From: Candidatus Omnitrophota bacterium | GTDB lineage: Bacteria; Omnitrophota; Gorgyraeia; B26-G9 | DNA length: 43,034 nucleotides | Direction: 5' to 3' | Assembly (NCBI GenBank): GCA_018895275.1 | Contig: JAHIOQ010000006.1 | Coordinates: 1 to 43,034 of the forward strand | Shown: positions 14,436 through 23,223 of the stretch, one piece after another | How the letters are laid out: each line of letters begins with the position of its first letter | Numbering within the stretch: the stretch's first letter is position 1 | Notes under the pieces: generated by a model | The model's database searches: none | The model's input: only the letters and a program-made list of their open reading frames with translations | What the model was told of the DNA's origin: nothing | Position numbers and translations under genes: made by a program

Positions 14436-14450
14436 GGGACTTTAGAATTT

Positions 14451-16502
14451 TTACCTCAGGCTCGCCTCTAATCTTTGCAGTAAGGCGTCCTGGACCGCGC
14501 TATGGGCCGTATTGATTTGCTCTTCGGTAAGTGTAGACTCCCTGCTCTGGTATTCTATGGAAAAAGCAAGGCTTTTATGATCTGCCGGAATCTGGTTGCC
14601 TTTATACACGTCAAAGAGTTCGATTTTTGCCGCCAGCCCACCCGCAACCTCGCTAATAATCGCGAGCGCTTCTTCTGCAGCAGTCTCTTCTTTGACCACA
14701 ATTGCAATATCCCTTGGAGATGAAGGATACTTTGCCAAAGTTGTGAATTTACGGACTTCCTTAATGTTTTCGACCAATGCCTTAATATCCAGCTGGGCAA
14801 AATATACATCCGTACTGATATCAAAATTTTTAAGTATTTTCTTGTCTACACGGCCGAACCAGCCGCAGGATGCGCCCCCAGCCATAACTACCTCCACGGA
14901 CTCTGCTGCCGAGAGGAAGTCATAGCCGCTGTGTTTAAACTCATATTTTTCAATGCCGAGACGCTCAAGCAGTAATTCTACCGCGCCTTTAATATCGTAA
15001 AAATCTACTGCCCGGGCATGATCCTGCCAGTTATGAAAACGGTTACCCGTTAAGGCGATACCCAGCATCTCACGCTCATCATATACCTTTGTCTGTTTCG
15101 CATAAACCTTTCCTATTTCGAATATCTTAATATCCTTGTTTTTGCGGTTGAGGTTTAGATTGATTATCTTTAAAAACGAAGGCAGCAGCGCAGCGCGCAT
15201 ATACTCCTGTTCACAGCTGAGCGGATTAATCAAATGTGCCGGAGAATCAATCATTGACGCGGCGTCCTCGAGATTCTTTTTGCTAAGCAGCGAATAGGTA
15301 AATACCTCATCCAGCCCGAGCGCAAGCATAAATTGCCGTATCCTCTGTTTATAGGTATATTGCTTTGTGTAGGCAGGCTCCACATGCGCGCTGAGAACCG
15401 GCATTGCCGCTTCGACCTTGTGATAGCCCCAGATACGTACGACCTCTTCGATAAGGTCTTCTTCAATGGAAACGTCGTTACGAAAACTCGGTACGGTTAC
15501 GCTAAAGGCTCCTTTTAGCTTGGCGGCCTTAACCCCGAAGCCCAGGGCCGTTAATATTTGCTTTATCTCACGGGCCGGAATATCCGCGCCCGTAAGCCGG
15601 GATATGTTCGAAATGCTCAGTTTAATTGTTTTTAATCTTTGTTTGCCATAATTAATATCCACTGCCGGCTCGGAGATGTCGCCGGCGGCGATTTCCTTGT
15701 ACAAAAGTGCGGCGCGCTGCGAAGAAAAAAGTACGTTTTCGATATCGACTTTTCGCTCAAAACGGTAATTCGATTCCGAAGAAAGACCGAGTTTTCTTGA
15801 AGCACGGCGGATGGTTACCGGGTCAAAGAAGGCGCTTTCCAGTAATATGTTTTTTGTGTTTTGCGTTACCTCTGTATCAATCCCGCCCATAATACCGGCA
15901 ACGGCTACGGGTTTTTTCGCATCGGCAATAACCAGAATCGAGGGGTCCAGCTCACGCTTCACCCCGTCGATAGTAACAATACTTTCGCCCTTCTTCGCGC
16001 GGCGCACGATTATTTTCCCGCCCTCCAGCTTGTCGAAATCAAAGGCATGCATGGGCTGGCCGGTTTCATACAAGCAGTAATTAGTAATATCCGCACCGCT
16101 GTTGACCTGCCGGAACCCGACATTGCCAAGCCGCTGCGCCATCCACTGCGGCGAGGCCTTGATATTTACGTTTCTTATCAGCCGGCCTACATAACGCGCA
16201 CAGGCGTGTCTATCTTCTATCTCTATCGAAAACGCGAAAATGTTTTTCGTTTTTGGCTTAAGTAAATCAACTCTGACTGTTTTGACCTGTGTTGCGTAAA
16301 GCGCGGCCAATTCCCTGGCTACCCCGATATGGCTGAGCCAATCCGGCCGGTTGGAAGTAATCTCGATTTCAAAAACCGAGTCCTTGCCGATTTTTTCCGT
16401 AGCGCCGACTTCCAGTCCGGCAAAGGTAAGCTTTCGCGCAATCTCATTCGCCGGAGACTTGATATCTACGTATTCTTTTAACCAGTTTAAAGAAAGTTTC
16501 AT
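14451..16502 (-). CDS. pheT: Phenylalanyl-tRNA synthetase beta chain, short form lacking the tRNA-binding OB domain
   Basis: 683 residues; E. coli PheT has 795. The opening MKLSLNWLKEYVDI and TFAGLEVGATEKIG are normal, but the EMAP-like OB-fold (usually residues 40-150, including NADKL and GxxSxGMLCS) is absent and the protein goes directly to EIEITSNRPDWLSHIGVARE. The B3/B4 editing domain (ITNYCLYETGQPMHAFD), B5 domain, catalytic-like core and C-terminal FDX-ACB domain (LAKYPSSPRDIAIVV) are present. It forms the alpha2-beta2 synthetase with PheS, encoded 42 bases upstream. Confidence 0.95.
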   Translation of the reverse strand: MKLSLNWLKEYVDIKSPANEIARKLTFAGLEVGATEKIGKDSVFEIEITSNRPDWLSHIGVARELAALYATQVKTVRVDLLKPKTKNIFAFSIEIEDRHACARYVGRLIRNVNIKASPQWMAQRLGNVGFRQVNSGADITNYCLYETGQPMHAFDFDKLEGGKIIVRRAKKGESIVTIDGVKRELDPSILVIADAKKPVAVAGIMGGIDTEVTQNTKNILLESAFFDPVTIRRASRKLGLSSESNYRFERKVDIENVLFSSQRAALLYKEIAAGDISEPAVDINYGKQRLKTIKLSISNISRLTGADIPAREIKQILTALGFGVKAAKLKGAFSVTVPSFRNDVSIEEDLIEEVVRIWGYHKVEAAMPVLSAHVEPAYTKQYTYKQRIRQFMLALGLDEVFTYSLLSKKNLEDAASMIDSPAHLINPLSCEQEYMRAALLPSFLKIINLNLNRKNKDIKIFEIGKVYAKQTKVYDEREMLGIALTGNRFHNWQDHARAVDFYDIKGAVELLLERLGIEKYEFKHSGYDFLSAAESVEVVMAGGASCGWFGRVDKKILKNFDISTDVYFAQLDIKALVENIKEVRKFTTLAKYPSSPRDIAIVVKEETAAEEALAIISEVAGGLAAKIELFDVYKGNQIPADHKSLAFSIEYQSRESTLTEEQINTAHSAVQDALLQRLEASLR

Positions 16503-16544
16503 TGTCTTGGCGTCTTTTTAAAAAATTTAACTATTAATTATTCT

Positions 16545-17576
16545 CTAACTAAACTGTCTTATAAAACGGATGTCATTATCAAAAAATAAACGGATATCGT
16601 CAATCCCGTATTTGAGCATGGCAATACGCTCTATCCCCATGCCGAAGGCAAACCCGGAATATATTTTACTGTCTATGCCTCCGGCCTTTAAAACATTCGG
16701 GTGCACCATGCCTGAGCCGAGAATCTCCAGCCACCCGCTCTGCTTACAAACACTACAGCCTTTGCCGCTGCAAATGATACAGGTAACGTCAACCTCCGCG
16801 CTCGGCTCCGTAAACGGAAAGAAATGCGGCCGAAAACGCATCTGCGTTTTTTCACCGAAAAGTTTTTTCGCGAATACGCCGAGCACGCCTTTTAAATGCG
16901 CGAAGGTAATTCCTTTATCAATAAGCAATCCTTCAATCTGGTGGAACATATATGAATGGCTGGCGTCGGTGGCGTCCGGACGGTAGACCCGGCCAGGCAC
17001 GACTATCTGTACCGGCGGCTTGTTATTTTCCATAAAACGCACCTGTACCGGAGAGGTATGGCTGCGCAGCAAACACCTGTTTTCAAGATAAAAGGTGTCA
17101 AACGCCTCGCGTGAAGGGTGTTCAAGCGGTATGTTCAGCGCTTCAAAGTTATAATACTCCGTTTCTATTTCCGGGCCTTCCATAACGCGAAAACCCATCT
17201 CTACGAACAAACCGCAGATTTCCTCAATAACTATGGCCAAAGGATGTTCCGCGCCGATTCTCCCTTTTATCGACGGCAGAGAGGTATCCGGACCGGCGGC
17301 CGCACCGCTGAGCAATGCCTGTTTACGTTGTGTTTCGAGTTCTTTAGCTTTTTGCTCTATTCTTTGTGATATCTTTTCCTTAAGCTCATTTATCTTCTGG
17401 CCGAATCGCGCCTTTTCCGGCACAGCTAACTGCGGTAAAAGTTTAAACACCCGGGTAATCTCGCCGTCTTTTCTGCCCAGGTATTTAATGCGCACAGCCT
17501 CCAGGTTTTCCACGGAAGCTATCTGTGCCGCGTCTTGCTCGAATTCTTTTTCTATTTGGACAAGTTTGTCCTGCAT
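16545..17576 (-). CDS. pheS: Phenylalanyl-tRNA synthetase alpha chain
   Basis: 343 residues, normal length. An N-terminal coiled-coil (about 1-90) precedes the class II core. Motif 2 is around RPDATDASHSYMFHQIEG; motif 3 is FAFGMGIERIAMLKYGI with DDIRLFFDNDIRF. An added small zinc-ribbon-like loop, CIICSGKGCSVCKQSGW, occurs in many bacterial PheS proteins. Member of the thrS-infC-rpmI-rplT-pheS-pheT operon. No T-box leader is visible upstream. Confidence 0.96.
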   Translation of the reverse strand: MQDKLVQIEKEFEQDAAQIASVENLEAVRIKYLGRKDGEITRVFKLLPQLAVPEKARFGQKINELKEKISQRIEQKAKELETQRKQALLSGAAAGPDTSLPSIKGRIGAEHPLAIVIEEICGLFVEMGFRVMEGPEIETEYYNFEALNIPLEHPSREAFDTFYLENRCLLRSHTSPVQVRFMENNKPPVQIVVPGRVYRPDATDASHSYMFHQIEGLLIDKGITFAHLKGVLGVFAKKLFGEKTQMRFRPHFFPFTEPSAEVDVTCIICSGKGCSVCKQSGWLEILGSGMVHPNVLKAGGIDSKIYSGFAFGMGIERIAMLKYGIDDIRLFFDNDIRFIRQFS

Positions 17577-17644
17577 AAAATAGGATTGTTTTTGTGTTTA
17601 ACGACAGGCATGCTTAATATAAATATTTTAAGCAGCCGCGTAAA

Positions 17645-17998
17645 TCAGTTAACAGACTTTATTTTATCCACCAATACCGCGAATGTCGGCTTGTCATTCA
17701 CCGCCATTTCGGCAAGCATCTTGCGATCCAGGCCGATCTTCGCCTTTTTCAGGCCGCCGATAAAACGGCTGTATGACAAGTCATATTCCCTCACCGCGGC
17801 ATTAATTCGCGCCGTCCATAACTGGCGGAACTCGCGTTTCTTGTTGCGGCGGTCACGATAGGCAAATACAAGCGCTCTTTGCACGGTTTCCTTTGCCCTG
17901 CGGTACACGTTTTTGCGCAGGCCAAACGCGCCTTTCGCGCCTTTAATAATCTTCTTCTTTCTTGCTTTTGTTGCTGGTGTTCTTTTTACACGTGGCAT
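17645..17998 (-). CDS. rplT: 50S ribosomal protein L20
   Basis: 117 residues, the normal length. The basic N-terminal extension ([20 protein letters not shown]), then [22 protein letters not shown] and [21 protein letters not shown] are L20 signatures. A strong AGGAGG precedes the ATG. L20 binds 23S rRNA early in assembly and in other bacteria represses this operon; no mimic structure is evident upstream of rpmI. Confidence 0.98.
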   Translation of the reverse strand: MPRVKRTPATKARKKKIIKGAKGAFGLRKNVYRRAKETVQRALVFAYRDRRNKKREFRQLWTARINAAVREYDLSYSRFIGGLKKAKIGLDRKMLAEMAVNDKPTFAVLVDKIKSVN

Positions 17999-18217
17999 TT
18001 CTTATTACCTCCTCACTGAGACCATAATTTACGGAACATCGTGGCGTAAATTACGCGGTCAAATTACTTCCGCTAAATACATGAAATTTATCACACGAAA
18101 CTTCCCTTTCTTTCAAAGCGGATACTCTTTCTACTCTCCCGCCGAGTTACTTCTCTGAAGCCGCCCACGGCGAGGCCTCGCCATTGTCCACTTACAGTGT
18201 CCACTTGGCGGGCTACT
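17999..18217. repeat. Structured spacer between rpmI and rplT
   Basis: 219 bases without a gene, unusual in this operon. It contains TAATTTACG (18025-18033) paired with CGTAAATTA (18045-18053), a perfect palindrome GGCGAGGCCTCGCC (18169-18182), and GTCCACTT repeated at 18186-18193 and 18199-18206. No T-run follows these hairpins, so they do not look like a terminator; dispersed repeats or a regulatory leader for rplT are the two options. Confidence 0.55.
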
Positions 18218-18415
18218 TTAATTATACGGCATCAGCGTTTTTATCATCTTTGTCTCGGACTTTGATACCGTAGCAGTCCTGCGCAGGCCTCTTTTACGTT
18301 TGCTGTTCTTCGATGTTTTTAAGTGGCCTTTATTTGCTTTATCTCTTTTCACCTTGTTCTTCTTGGTAAAAGAGAAACGTTTTTTAACGCCTTTTTTTGT
18401 CTTAAGTTTTGGCAT
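18218..18415 (-). CDS. rpmI: 50S ribosomal protein L35
   Basis: 65 residues, highly basic. MPKLKTKKGVKKRFSFTKK and the end RGLRRTATVSKSE are typical for L35. It lies 21 bases after infC. Confidence 0.97.
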   Translation of the reverse strand: MPKLKTKKGVKKRFSFTKKNKVKRDKANKGHLKTSKNSKRKRGLRRTATVSKSETKMIKTLMPYN

Positions 18416-18436
18416 TAATCGTACCTCTTTCTGTTA

Positions 18437-18946
18437 TTATGCCTTTGGTTTAAACACTAATATGATGTTCCGGCCTTCCTGCACAGCGGGTTTTTCCAGT
18501 TCTCCGTATTCGGCGGCATCGTTAACCATCCGATCAAGAATCACTCTCCCCAGCTCCATATGCGCCATTTCCCTGCCGCGAAACGTCATTCTCACTTTAA
18601 CTTTATCATGATGTTTGAGAAACTTCTCCAAGTGCTTTAACTTTACCTGGTAATCATGCGCCTCAATCTTCGGGTTAAGCCTTAATTCCTTAAGATGCAT
18701 TACACGCTGTTTCTTTTTCGCTTCCCGTTCTTTTTTAGCCTGATCATACTTGAACTTCGTATAATCCATGATTCGGCATACCGGCGGTACAGATTGCGGA
18801 GCCACCTCTACGAGGTCCAACTGCTCCGTGCGTGCCATGCTCAGTGCTTCCGGAGCAGCGACAATTCCGACCTGCTGGCCCTCAGAACCAATCAAACGTA
18901 CCTCTTTTACCCGAATCTGCTCATTAATTCTTACATACTTTGAAAT
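18437..18946 (-). CDS. infC: Translation initiation factor IF-3 with an AUU start
   Basis: 169 residues if started at the ATT at 18944-18946. That codon has AAGGAGGTGG just upstream (7 bases from GGAGG), and the added residues SKYVRINEQIRVKEVRL are the invariant IF-3 opening (RVNEQIR.REVRLI). Starting at the first ATG (18895) would drop this segment and leave no ribosome site. A non-canonical AUU start is the classic device by which IF-3 limits its own synthesis. The C-domain (KVKVRMTFRGREMAHMELG) is normal. The ribosome site overlaps the thrS stop. Confidence 0.95.
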   Translation of the reverse strand: MSKYVRINEQIRVKEVRLIGSEGQQVGIVAAPEALSMARTEQLDLVEVAPQSVPPVCRIMDYTKFKYDQAKKEREAKKKQRVMHLKELRLNPKIEAHDYQVKLKHLEKFLKHHDKVKVRMTFRGREMAHMELGRVILDRMVNDAAEYGELEKPAVQEGRNIILVFKPKA

Positions 18947-18958
18947 GTTCCCACCTCC

Positions 18959-20686
18959 TTATTTCCTTTCCATGATCTGTTTTTTGATCGTATTTATGAA
19001 TTCCGTAAGACTAACTCCACTAGAAACCTTACCCTTATCCGGCCCGCGTTCATAGCGCACGGACAAGGCATTTTCCGTCACTTCCTTTTCACCCACGACA
19101 ATAAGATAAGGAACCTTTTGCATGACCGCCTCCCGAATCTTATATCCGACCTTCTCACCGCGTAAATCCGCTTCCGCGCGGATATCCTCTTTTTCCAAAG
19201 CTTCTTTCATCTTTTGCGCGTATTCATGCTGATTATCGGTTACCGGGATAATCTGCGCCTGTACCGGAGACAACCATACCGGAAACGCGCCCGCATAGTG
19301 CTCGATTAGCGCGCCCATAAACCGTTCCAGGCTGCCCAAAAGCACCCGGTGCAGCATAATCGGACGCCTATGCGCCCCGTCAGCCGCGACAAAGGCCAAA
19401 TCAAAACGCTCCGGTAAGGCGAAATCGCATTGTATCGTCGCGCACTGCCAGGAGCGGCCTAAAGCATCTTTTAATTTTATATCTATCTTCGGCCCGTAGA
19501 AGGCGCCGTCTCCCTCGTTTATATCAAATGCCAGGCCTTTTTCTTTCAAGGAATCGGTTAATGCCGCGGTGGCCCTTTCCCAGTCGATATCCGTACCGAT
19601 GGATTTTTGCGGCCGCGTACTTAGTTCGATTTCCCATTCTTCAAAGCCGAAGGCCTTCATTGTATCGATAACAAAATCGATTATCCCCTTGATTTCGCTC
19701 TTTAAATTGTCTTCCGTGCAGAAAAGATGCGCGTCATCCTGTGTGAATCCGCGCACGCGCAAAAGGCCGTGCAGCACTCCGGATTTTTCCTGGCGGTAAA
19801 CCGTACCCAGTTCAAAAAAACGCAGCGGCAGCTCTTTATAGCTCCTAATCCGCGACTTATATACCAGGATATGCCCGGGACAGTTCATCGGCTTTACCGC
19901 GTATTCCTGGTTATCAATAGTGAAGATATACATATTCTCTTTGTAGTAATCGTAATGCCCGGAACGTACCCAAATATCGGATTTCATGATATGCGGGCCG
20001 ATCACCATTTGATAACCGCGTTTGCGGTGTTCTCTTTTTTCGTAATCCTCGATTATTGTCCTGACCAACGCTCCCTTAGGATGATACAGTACCAGCCCGG
20101 CGCCCATTTCCGGCGACATCTCAAAGAGCCCGAGCTCAACGCCAAGCTTGCGGTGGTCGCGTTTCTGCGCCTCTTCTCTTTTTCTCAAATAATCCTTTAA
20201 TGCATCCTTGGAATCAAAACAAGTACCGTATATGCGCTGGAGCATGGGATTGTGCTCATCTCCGCGCCAATAAGCGCCGGCAATGGATAGGAGTTTAAAC
20301 GCCGCAATCTCGCCCGTTGCCCTTACATGCGGCCCTTTGCAAAGGTCGGTAAACGCGTTGCCGGTCTGATAAATACTTACCTGTTCATCGGTGATCCCAT
20401 CGATCAGCGCCAGCTTATATGTTTCTCCGGATTTTTTAAAGAATTCAATTGCCTTCGGTTTATCCCAAAGCTCTCTTTTAAAGTCGAGGTTCTTTTTAAT
20501 TATCTGCCGCATCTTTTCTTCGATTTTCTCAAGATCCTCGGGGGTAAACGGCTCTTTCTTGTCAAAGTCGTAATAAAATCCGTCTTCAATCGAAGGCCCG
20601 ATCGCTACCTTCACATCCGGATATAACTCTTTAACCGCCTGTGCCATTATATGAGAACACGAATGTCTTAGAATAGATATATCCAT
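18959..20686 (-). CDS. thrS: Threonyl-tRNA synthetase, lacking the N-terminal TGS domain
   Basis: 575 residues against about 640 in most bacteria. The protein begins at the editing domain (LRHSCSHIMAQAVKELYPD, with editing residues HxxxH near 8-13), so the TGS domain of about 60 residues is missing. No TGS coding is seen upstream, only a spacer and tRNA-Val. The class II core is complete: KPMNCPGHILVYKS, LRFFELGTVYRQEKSG, RGFTQDDAHLFC, and motif 3 PIMLHRVLLGSLERFMG. The anticodon-binding domain ends the protein (VSLTEFINTI). It is the first gene of the translation operon. Confidence 0.96.
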   Translation of the reverse strand: MDISILRHSCSHIMAQAVKELYPDVKVAIGPSIEDGFYYDFDKKEPFTPEDLEKIEEKMRQIIKKNLDFKRELWDKPKAIEFFKKSGETYKLALIDGITDEQVSIYQTGNAFTDLCKGPHVRATGEIAAFKLLSIAGAYWRGDEHNPMLQRIYGTCFDSKDALKDYLRKREEAQKRDHRKLGVELGLFEMSPEMGAGLVLYHPKGALVRTIIEDYEKREHRKRGYQMVIGPHIMKSDIWVRSGHYDYYKENMYIFTIDNQEYAVKPMNCPGHILVYKSRIRSYKELPLRFFELGTVYRQEKSGVLHGLLRVRGFTQDDAHLFCTEDNLKSEIKGIIDFVIDTMKAFGFEEWEIELSTRPQKSIGTDIDWERATAALTDSLKEKGLAFDINEGDGAFYGPKIDIKLKDALGRSWQCATIQCDFALPERFDLAFVAADGAHRRPIMLHRVLLGSLERFMGALIEHYAGAFPVWLSPVQAQIIPVTDNQHEYAQKMKEALEKEDIRAEADLRGEKVGYKIREAVMQKVPYLIVVGEKEVTENALSVRYERGPDKGKVSSGVSLTEFINTIKKQIMERK

Positions 20687-20739
20687 TTACGCTACATTTT
20701 CCTATTAATAGACGTAATACATAATTTCTAGTTCAATAT

Positions 20740-20795
20740 GGCTTGCCATGAACCCGAGCGGTGAATTGTTATAATTCACCGTGAGTGGTTTATGG
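20740..20795. repeat. 56-bp palindromic repeat, copy A, abutting the tRNA-Val 3' end
   Basis: 53 of 56 positions match copy B (21300-21355). The centre is GTGAATT-GTTAT-AATTCAC, within a longer imperfect palindrome from CCATGAACC to GGTTTATGG. Its last three bases are the complement of the tRNA's CCA, exactly as in copy B. Confidence 0.9.
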
Positions 20796-20869
20796 TGGGC
20801 GGTACAGAACTCGAATCTGTGACCTTTGCGATGTCAACGCAACGCTCTAACCAACTGAGCTAACCGCCC
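20793..20869 (-). tRNA. tRNA-Val (anticodon GAC)
   Basis: Acceptor GGGCGGT with ACCGCCC, D-arm GCTC/GAGC, anticodon stem TTGCG/CGCAA with loop TTGACAT (GAC), T-arm ACAGA-TTCGAGT-TCTGT. Discriminator A and CCA are encoded. Confidence 0.95.
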
Positions 20870-20879
20870 TAAAAACAGC

Positions 20880-21004
20880 ATATATATGTATACCCCTCGC
20901 ATAAACATCGGGAAATTCTCTTTGACAATTTCCCTCTATGCTTCGGGATAAATTCGCACAGTAACTTATGTCGCTTTGCTCCATAAGTTACGCGCTCATT
21001 TTAA
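20880..21004. repeat. Two perfect hairpins between tRNA-Val and tRNA-Leu
   Basis: GGGAAATT (20910-20917) pairs with AATTTCCC (20927-20934), and GTAACTTATG (20961-20970) with CATAAGTTAC (20982-20991). Neither has a T-run on the minus strand, so they are unlikely to be terminators; they may be processing signals or dispersed repeats. Confidence 0.6.
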
Positions 21005-21087
21005 TGGGCGAGAAGGGAGTCGAACCCTTATAGCCGTTAGGCCAATGGATTTTAAGTCCATCGTGTATGCCATTCCACCACTCGCCC
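21005..21087 (-). tRNA. tRNA-Leu (anticodon TAA)
   Basis: Acceptor GGGCGAG with CTCGCCC, anticodon stem ATGGA/TCCAT with loop CTTAAAA (TAA), a long variable arm of class II type (TGGCCTAACGGCTA) and T-arm AAGGG-TTCGACT-CCCTT. CCA is not encoded here, unlike the other three tRNAs in the window. Confidence 0.95.
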
Positions 21088-21299
21088 TAAAAACATCGTT
21101 TCCCGGTTACGGTTAGGATACCCGCCTGACCGAAACGGGCCTCGTAACCGTTTAACTTTACCGATTTGTGGTTCGAATTCTCTGCTTATTTTTCCTCTTC
21201 CTTTTTAGGAGGATATTGTTTTTAGGCTTTATTAACTGCCCTAAACCAGTCGTCGTATTCTCCTCCGGTTCAGGACATAAACCACTCGCTTAAAAAATA
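21088..21299. repeat. Structured spacer between tRNA-Leu and tRNA-Cys
   Basis: 212 bases, no gene. Contains CGGTTACG (21114-21121) pairing with CGTAACCG (about 21143-21150), AGGAGGATA (about 21208) facing TATTCTCCTCC (about 21257-21267), and CATAAACCACTCGC at about 21280, an inverted partial copy of the end of the 56-bp repeat that follows. Confidence 0.5.
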
Positions 21300-21352
21300 G
21301 GCTTGCCATGAACCCGAGCGATGAATTGTTATAATTCACCGCGAGTGGTTTG

Positions 21353-21355
<3 letters not shown>
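21300..21355. repeat. 56-bp palindromic repeat, copy B, abutting the tRNA-Cys 3' end
   Basis: Second copy of the repeat at 20740-20795 with three substitutions. It again ends precisely on the complement of the encoded CCA. The repeated relation to two different tRNAs suggests a functional link or a target preference. Confidence 0.9.
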
Positions 21356-21427
<72 letters not shown>

Positions 21428-21444
21428 GTTATCACTTCCTCATC

Positions 21445-21487
21445 AAAAATTAAGCACTTAAGAGCTTCTTTTCTTAAGTGCTTAATT
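21445..21487 (-). terminator. Intrinsic terminator of the coaC-coaB-pseudopilin operon
   Basis: Perfect 16-bp stem AATTAAGCACTTAAGA (21448-21463) and TCTTAAGTGCTTAATT (21472-21487) with an 8-base loop, followed on the minus strand by TTTTTG. It lies 40 bases after the pseudopilin stop and just before tRNA-Cys. Confidence 0.8.
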
Positions 21488-21527
21488 TAAGTCAATATTT
21501 ATAAAATCATAAGTTTCAACACACTGC

Positions 21528-21998
21528 CTATTCTGTAACCCATTCTGTATGCCCATCTGCAAAAAGATTATTTCTACCACCTTTATGAAAATTAACATCA
21601 CTATCACGAATAATTAATGCTGTTGAAGGTGAATTTGGTGTTAACGCTTTTCCAGTCTTTAAATCCGTGCCATCATAGAAATAATCTCCGGCTCCCGGTG
21701 ATGCCGGAAGACCTTTACCGGAACTGGGGCAAACAAAAATCTTAAGATTATCAATATATCCATCTTCCGGCGCCGAAGCGATCCAAAGATCGTCCAAAGT
21801 TGCCGGAAACGCCTCATTGTTATCAAGCCGGTACAACGCAATCGCCAAGCCTATTTGCTTTAAGTTATTCATACAGCTGGTTCGGCGTCCCTGTTCTCGG
21901 GCGCGTCCCAGACCAGGAAGCAAAAATCCGGCCAGAATAATTATTATGGCCATAACCACCAGTAATTCTATCAGTGTAAATGCATTTTTTGTCTTCAT
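21528..21998 (-). CDS. Type II secretion-like pseudopilin (prepilin N-terminal cleavage signal)
   Basis: 156 residues from the ATG at 21998, which is preceded by GGGGG and overlaps the coaB stop as ATGA. The leader MKTKNA is followed by [24 protein letters not shown], a type IV-pilin-like helix; position -1 is Ala instead of the usual Gly. The globular part has [20 protein letters not shown] and ends with [13 protein letters not shown], the DG-H tail seen in planctomycete, verrucomicrobial and related pseudopilins. Other secretion genes are not in the window. Confidence 0.88.
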   Translation of the reverse strand: MKTKNAFTLIELLVVMAIIIILAGFLLPGLGRAREQGRRTSCMNNLKQIGLAIALYRLDNNEAFPATLDDLWIASAPEDGYIDNLKIFVCPSSGKGLPASPGAGDYFYDGTDLKTGKALTPNSPSTALIIRDSDVNFHKGGRNNLFADGHTEWVTE

Positions 21999-22684
21999 GT
22001 CATACCCCCTTTTAATATATATAAGTATAGCATAACGTAACATATCTTTTCAAGCCTGTCAAGGATAATTCCGGCAAGCGCGGTCTTTGTAATCCCATTA
22101 CGCTCATCCCGGCCCTGCCGGTCTATAAGCAGGTAATTGAACCTGCCACGGCCAAACGGGCTATCCTGCAGAGAAATTTTATTAGCGATTATAAGATCAA
22201 GGTTTTTTCTCTCTAGCTTTTCCCGGCTGTTTTTAAGCAGATTATCCGTTTCCAACGCAAAACCGACCAGAATCCTGCCTTTTTTCTTTCGGCCCAGGGA
22301 AAGCAGGATATCGGGATTTTTTATCAAACGCACAACCGTATCCGCCTCTGTTTTCTTGTTTTTTTTCGCGTGAAAACGTGCCGGACGAAAGTCGCTTACT
22401 GCCGCGGCACAGATTATGCACTGCGATGCTGGAAAATAACGGTCAACTTCCCTTTTCATCTGGCGCGCGCTGGTCACACGTACGGTTTTGACTCCCTTGG
22501 GGGCTTCCAGATGTGACGGCCCGGAAATCAGCACTACTTTATGACCACGCTCCTGCGCGCAGCGCGCCAATTCATAACCTATCGTGCCGGTTGAGGAATT
22601 GGTAATAAAGCGCACCGGGTCCAGATGCTCGTGAGTAGGGCCGGCAGTGATCAGAATTTTACAGGGAAAATGCGGTTTTCTCAT
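21995..22684 (-). CDS. coaB: Phosphopantothenate-cysteine ligase (CoaB half, separate gene)
   Basis: 229 residues. It joins 4'-phosphopantothenate with cysteine in coenzyme A synthesis. [24 protein letters not shown] is the nucleotide-binding start; AAAVSDFRP and RLIKNPDIL (K-x-x-D) are active-site motifs; [12 protein letters not shown] resembles the dimer and substrate loop. Usually fused to CoaC as one CoaBC protein; here the two are separate frames overlapping by 4 bases. The last dozen residues ([15 protein letters not shown]) run into the ribosome site of the next gene. Confidence 0.92.
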   Translation of the reverse strand: MRKPHFPCKILITAGPTHEHLDPVRFITNSSTGTIGYELARCAQERGHKVVLISGPSHLEAPKGVKTVRVTSARQMKREVDRYFPASQCIICAAAVSDFRPARFHAKKNKKTEADTVVRLIKNPDILLSLGRKKKGRILVGFALETDNLLKNSREKLERKNLDLIIANKISLQDSPFGRGRFNYLLIDRQGRDERNGITKTALAGIILDRLEKICYVMLYLYILKGGMT

Positions 22685-23223
22685 TTGAGAGACTTTTCTA
22701 TCGCCTTCAGGATTGTGTTGATGCCGGCCAGATGCCCCAGCCCGACTTTCCCGCAGGCAAGTTCGCCTTTTATCGGCTCGATTATCGTGTAGCCGAAACC
22801 GGCAATCTTTTTCATGTTTTCCCGCATGGCCGGGTGTGCGTACATGTTATCATTCATCGCCGGGCAGACGATTACCTTAGCCTTTGTCGCCATAACCACG
22901 CAGCTGATGATATCGTCGCATTGGCCTTGTGCCAGCTTTGCGATTGTATGCGCCGTTGCCGGGACAACCACGACTATGTCCGCCTTTTCCGCGACAGCTA
23001 CATGGCAGGGATTCCAGGCAACATCTTCGCTGAACATATCGCTTATTACCGGCCTGCCGGATAATGTCCGGAAAGTCAACGGCCCGACAAAATGCTTCGC
23101 CTCGGCGCTCATAAGCACGGTCACGCCGTATCCCTTCCTGGCCAGGCTGCGCACCAGTTCACATGCCTTATAAGCGCTGATCCCGCCGGTCACGCCGATA
23201 ACGATTTCTTTCTTTTTATTCAT
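22681..23223 (-). CDS. coaC: Phosphopantothenoylcysteine decarboxylase (CoaC half, separate gene)
   Basis: 180 residues, flavoprotein decarboxylase of the HFCD family. VIGVTGGISAYKACELVR binds FMN; catalytic His is in WNPCHVAVAEKAD; VCPAMNDNMYAHPA is the PxMNxxM substrate clamp; GELACGKVGLGHL carries the redox cysteine. It overlaps rpoZ and coaB by 4 bases each, indicating translational coupling. Confidence 0.93.
   Translation of the reverse strand: MNKKKEIVIGVTGGISAYKACELVRSLARKGYGVTVLMSAEAKHFVGPLTFRTLSGRPVISDMFSEDVAWNPCHVAVAEKADIVVVVPATAHTIAKLAQGQCDDIISCVVMATKAKVIVCPAMNDNMYAHPAMRENMKKIAGFGYTIIEPIKGELACGKVGLGHLAGINTILKAIEKSLK

Noticed and set aside
17577-17644. T-box or other leader before pheS
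   Set aside because: No T-box sequence (GGUGGnACCGCG-like) is present here or before thrS; only a short A/T hairpin is seen.
20687-20739. Promoter directly before thrS
   Set aside because: TTGAAC is present but no good -10 lies at the right distance.
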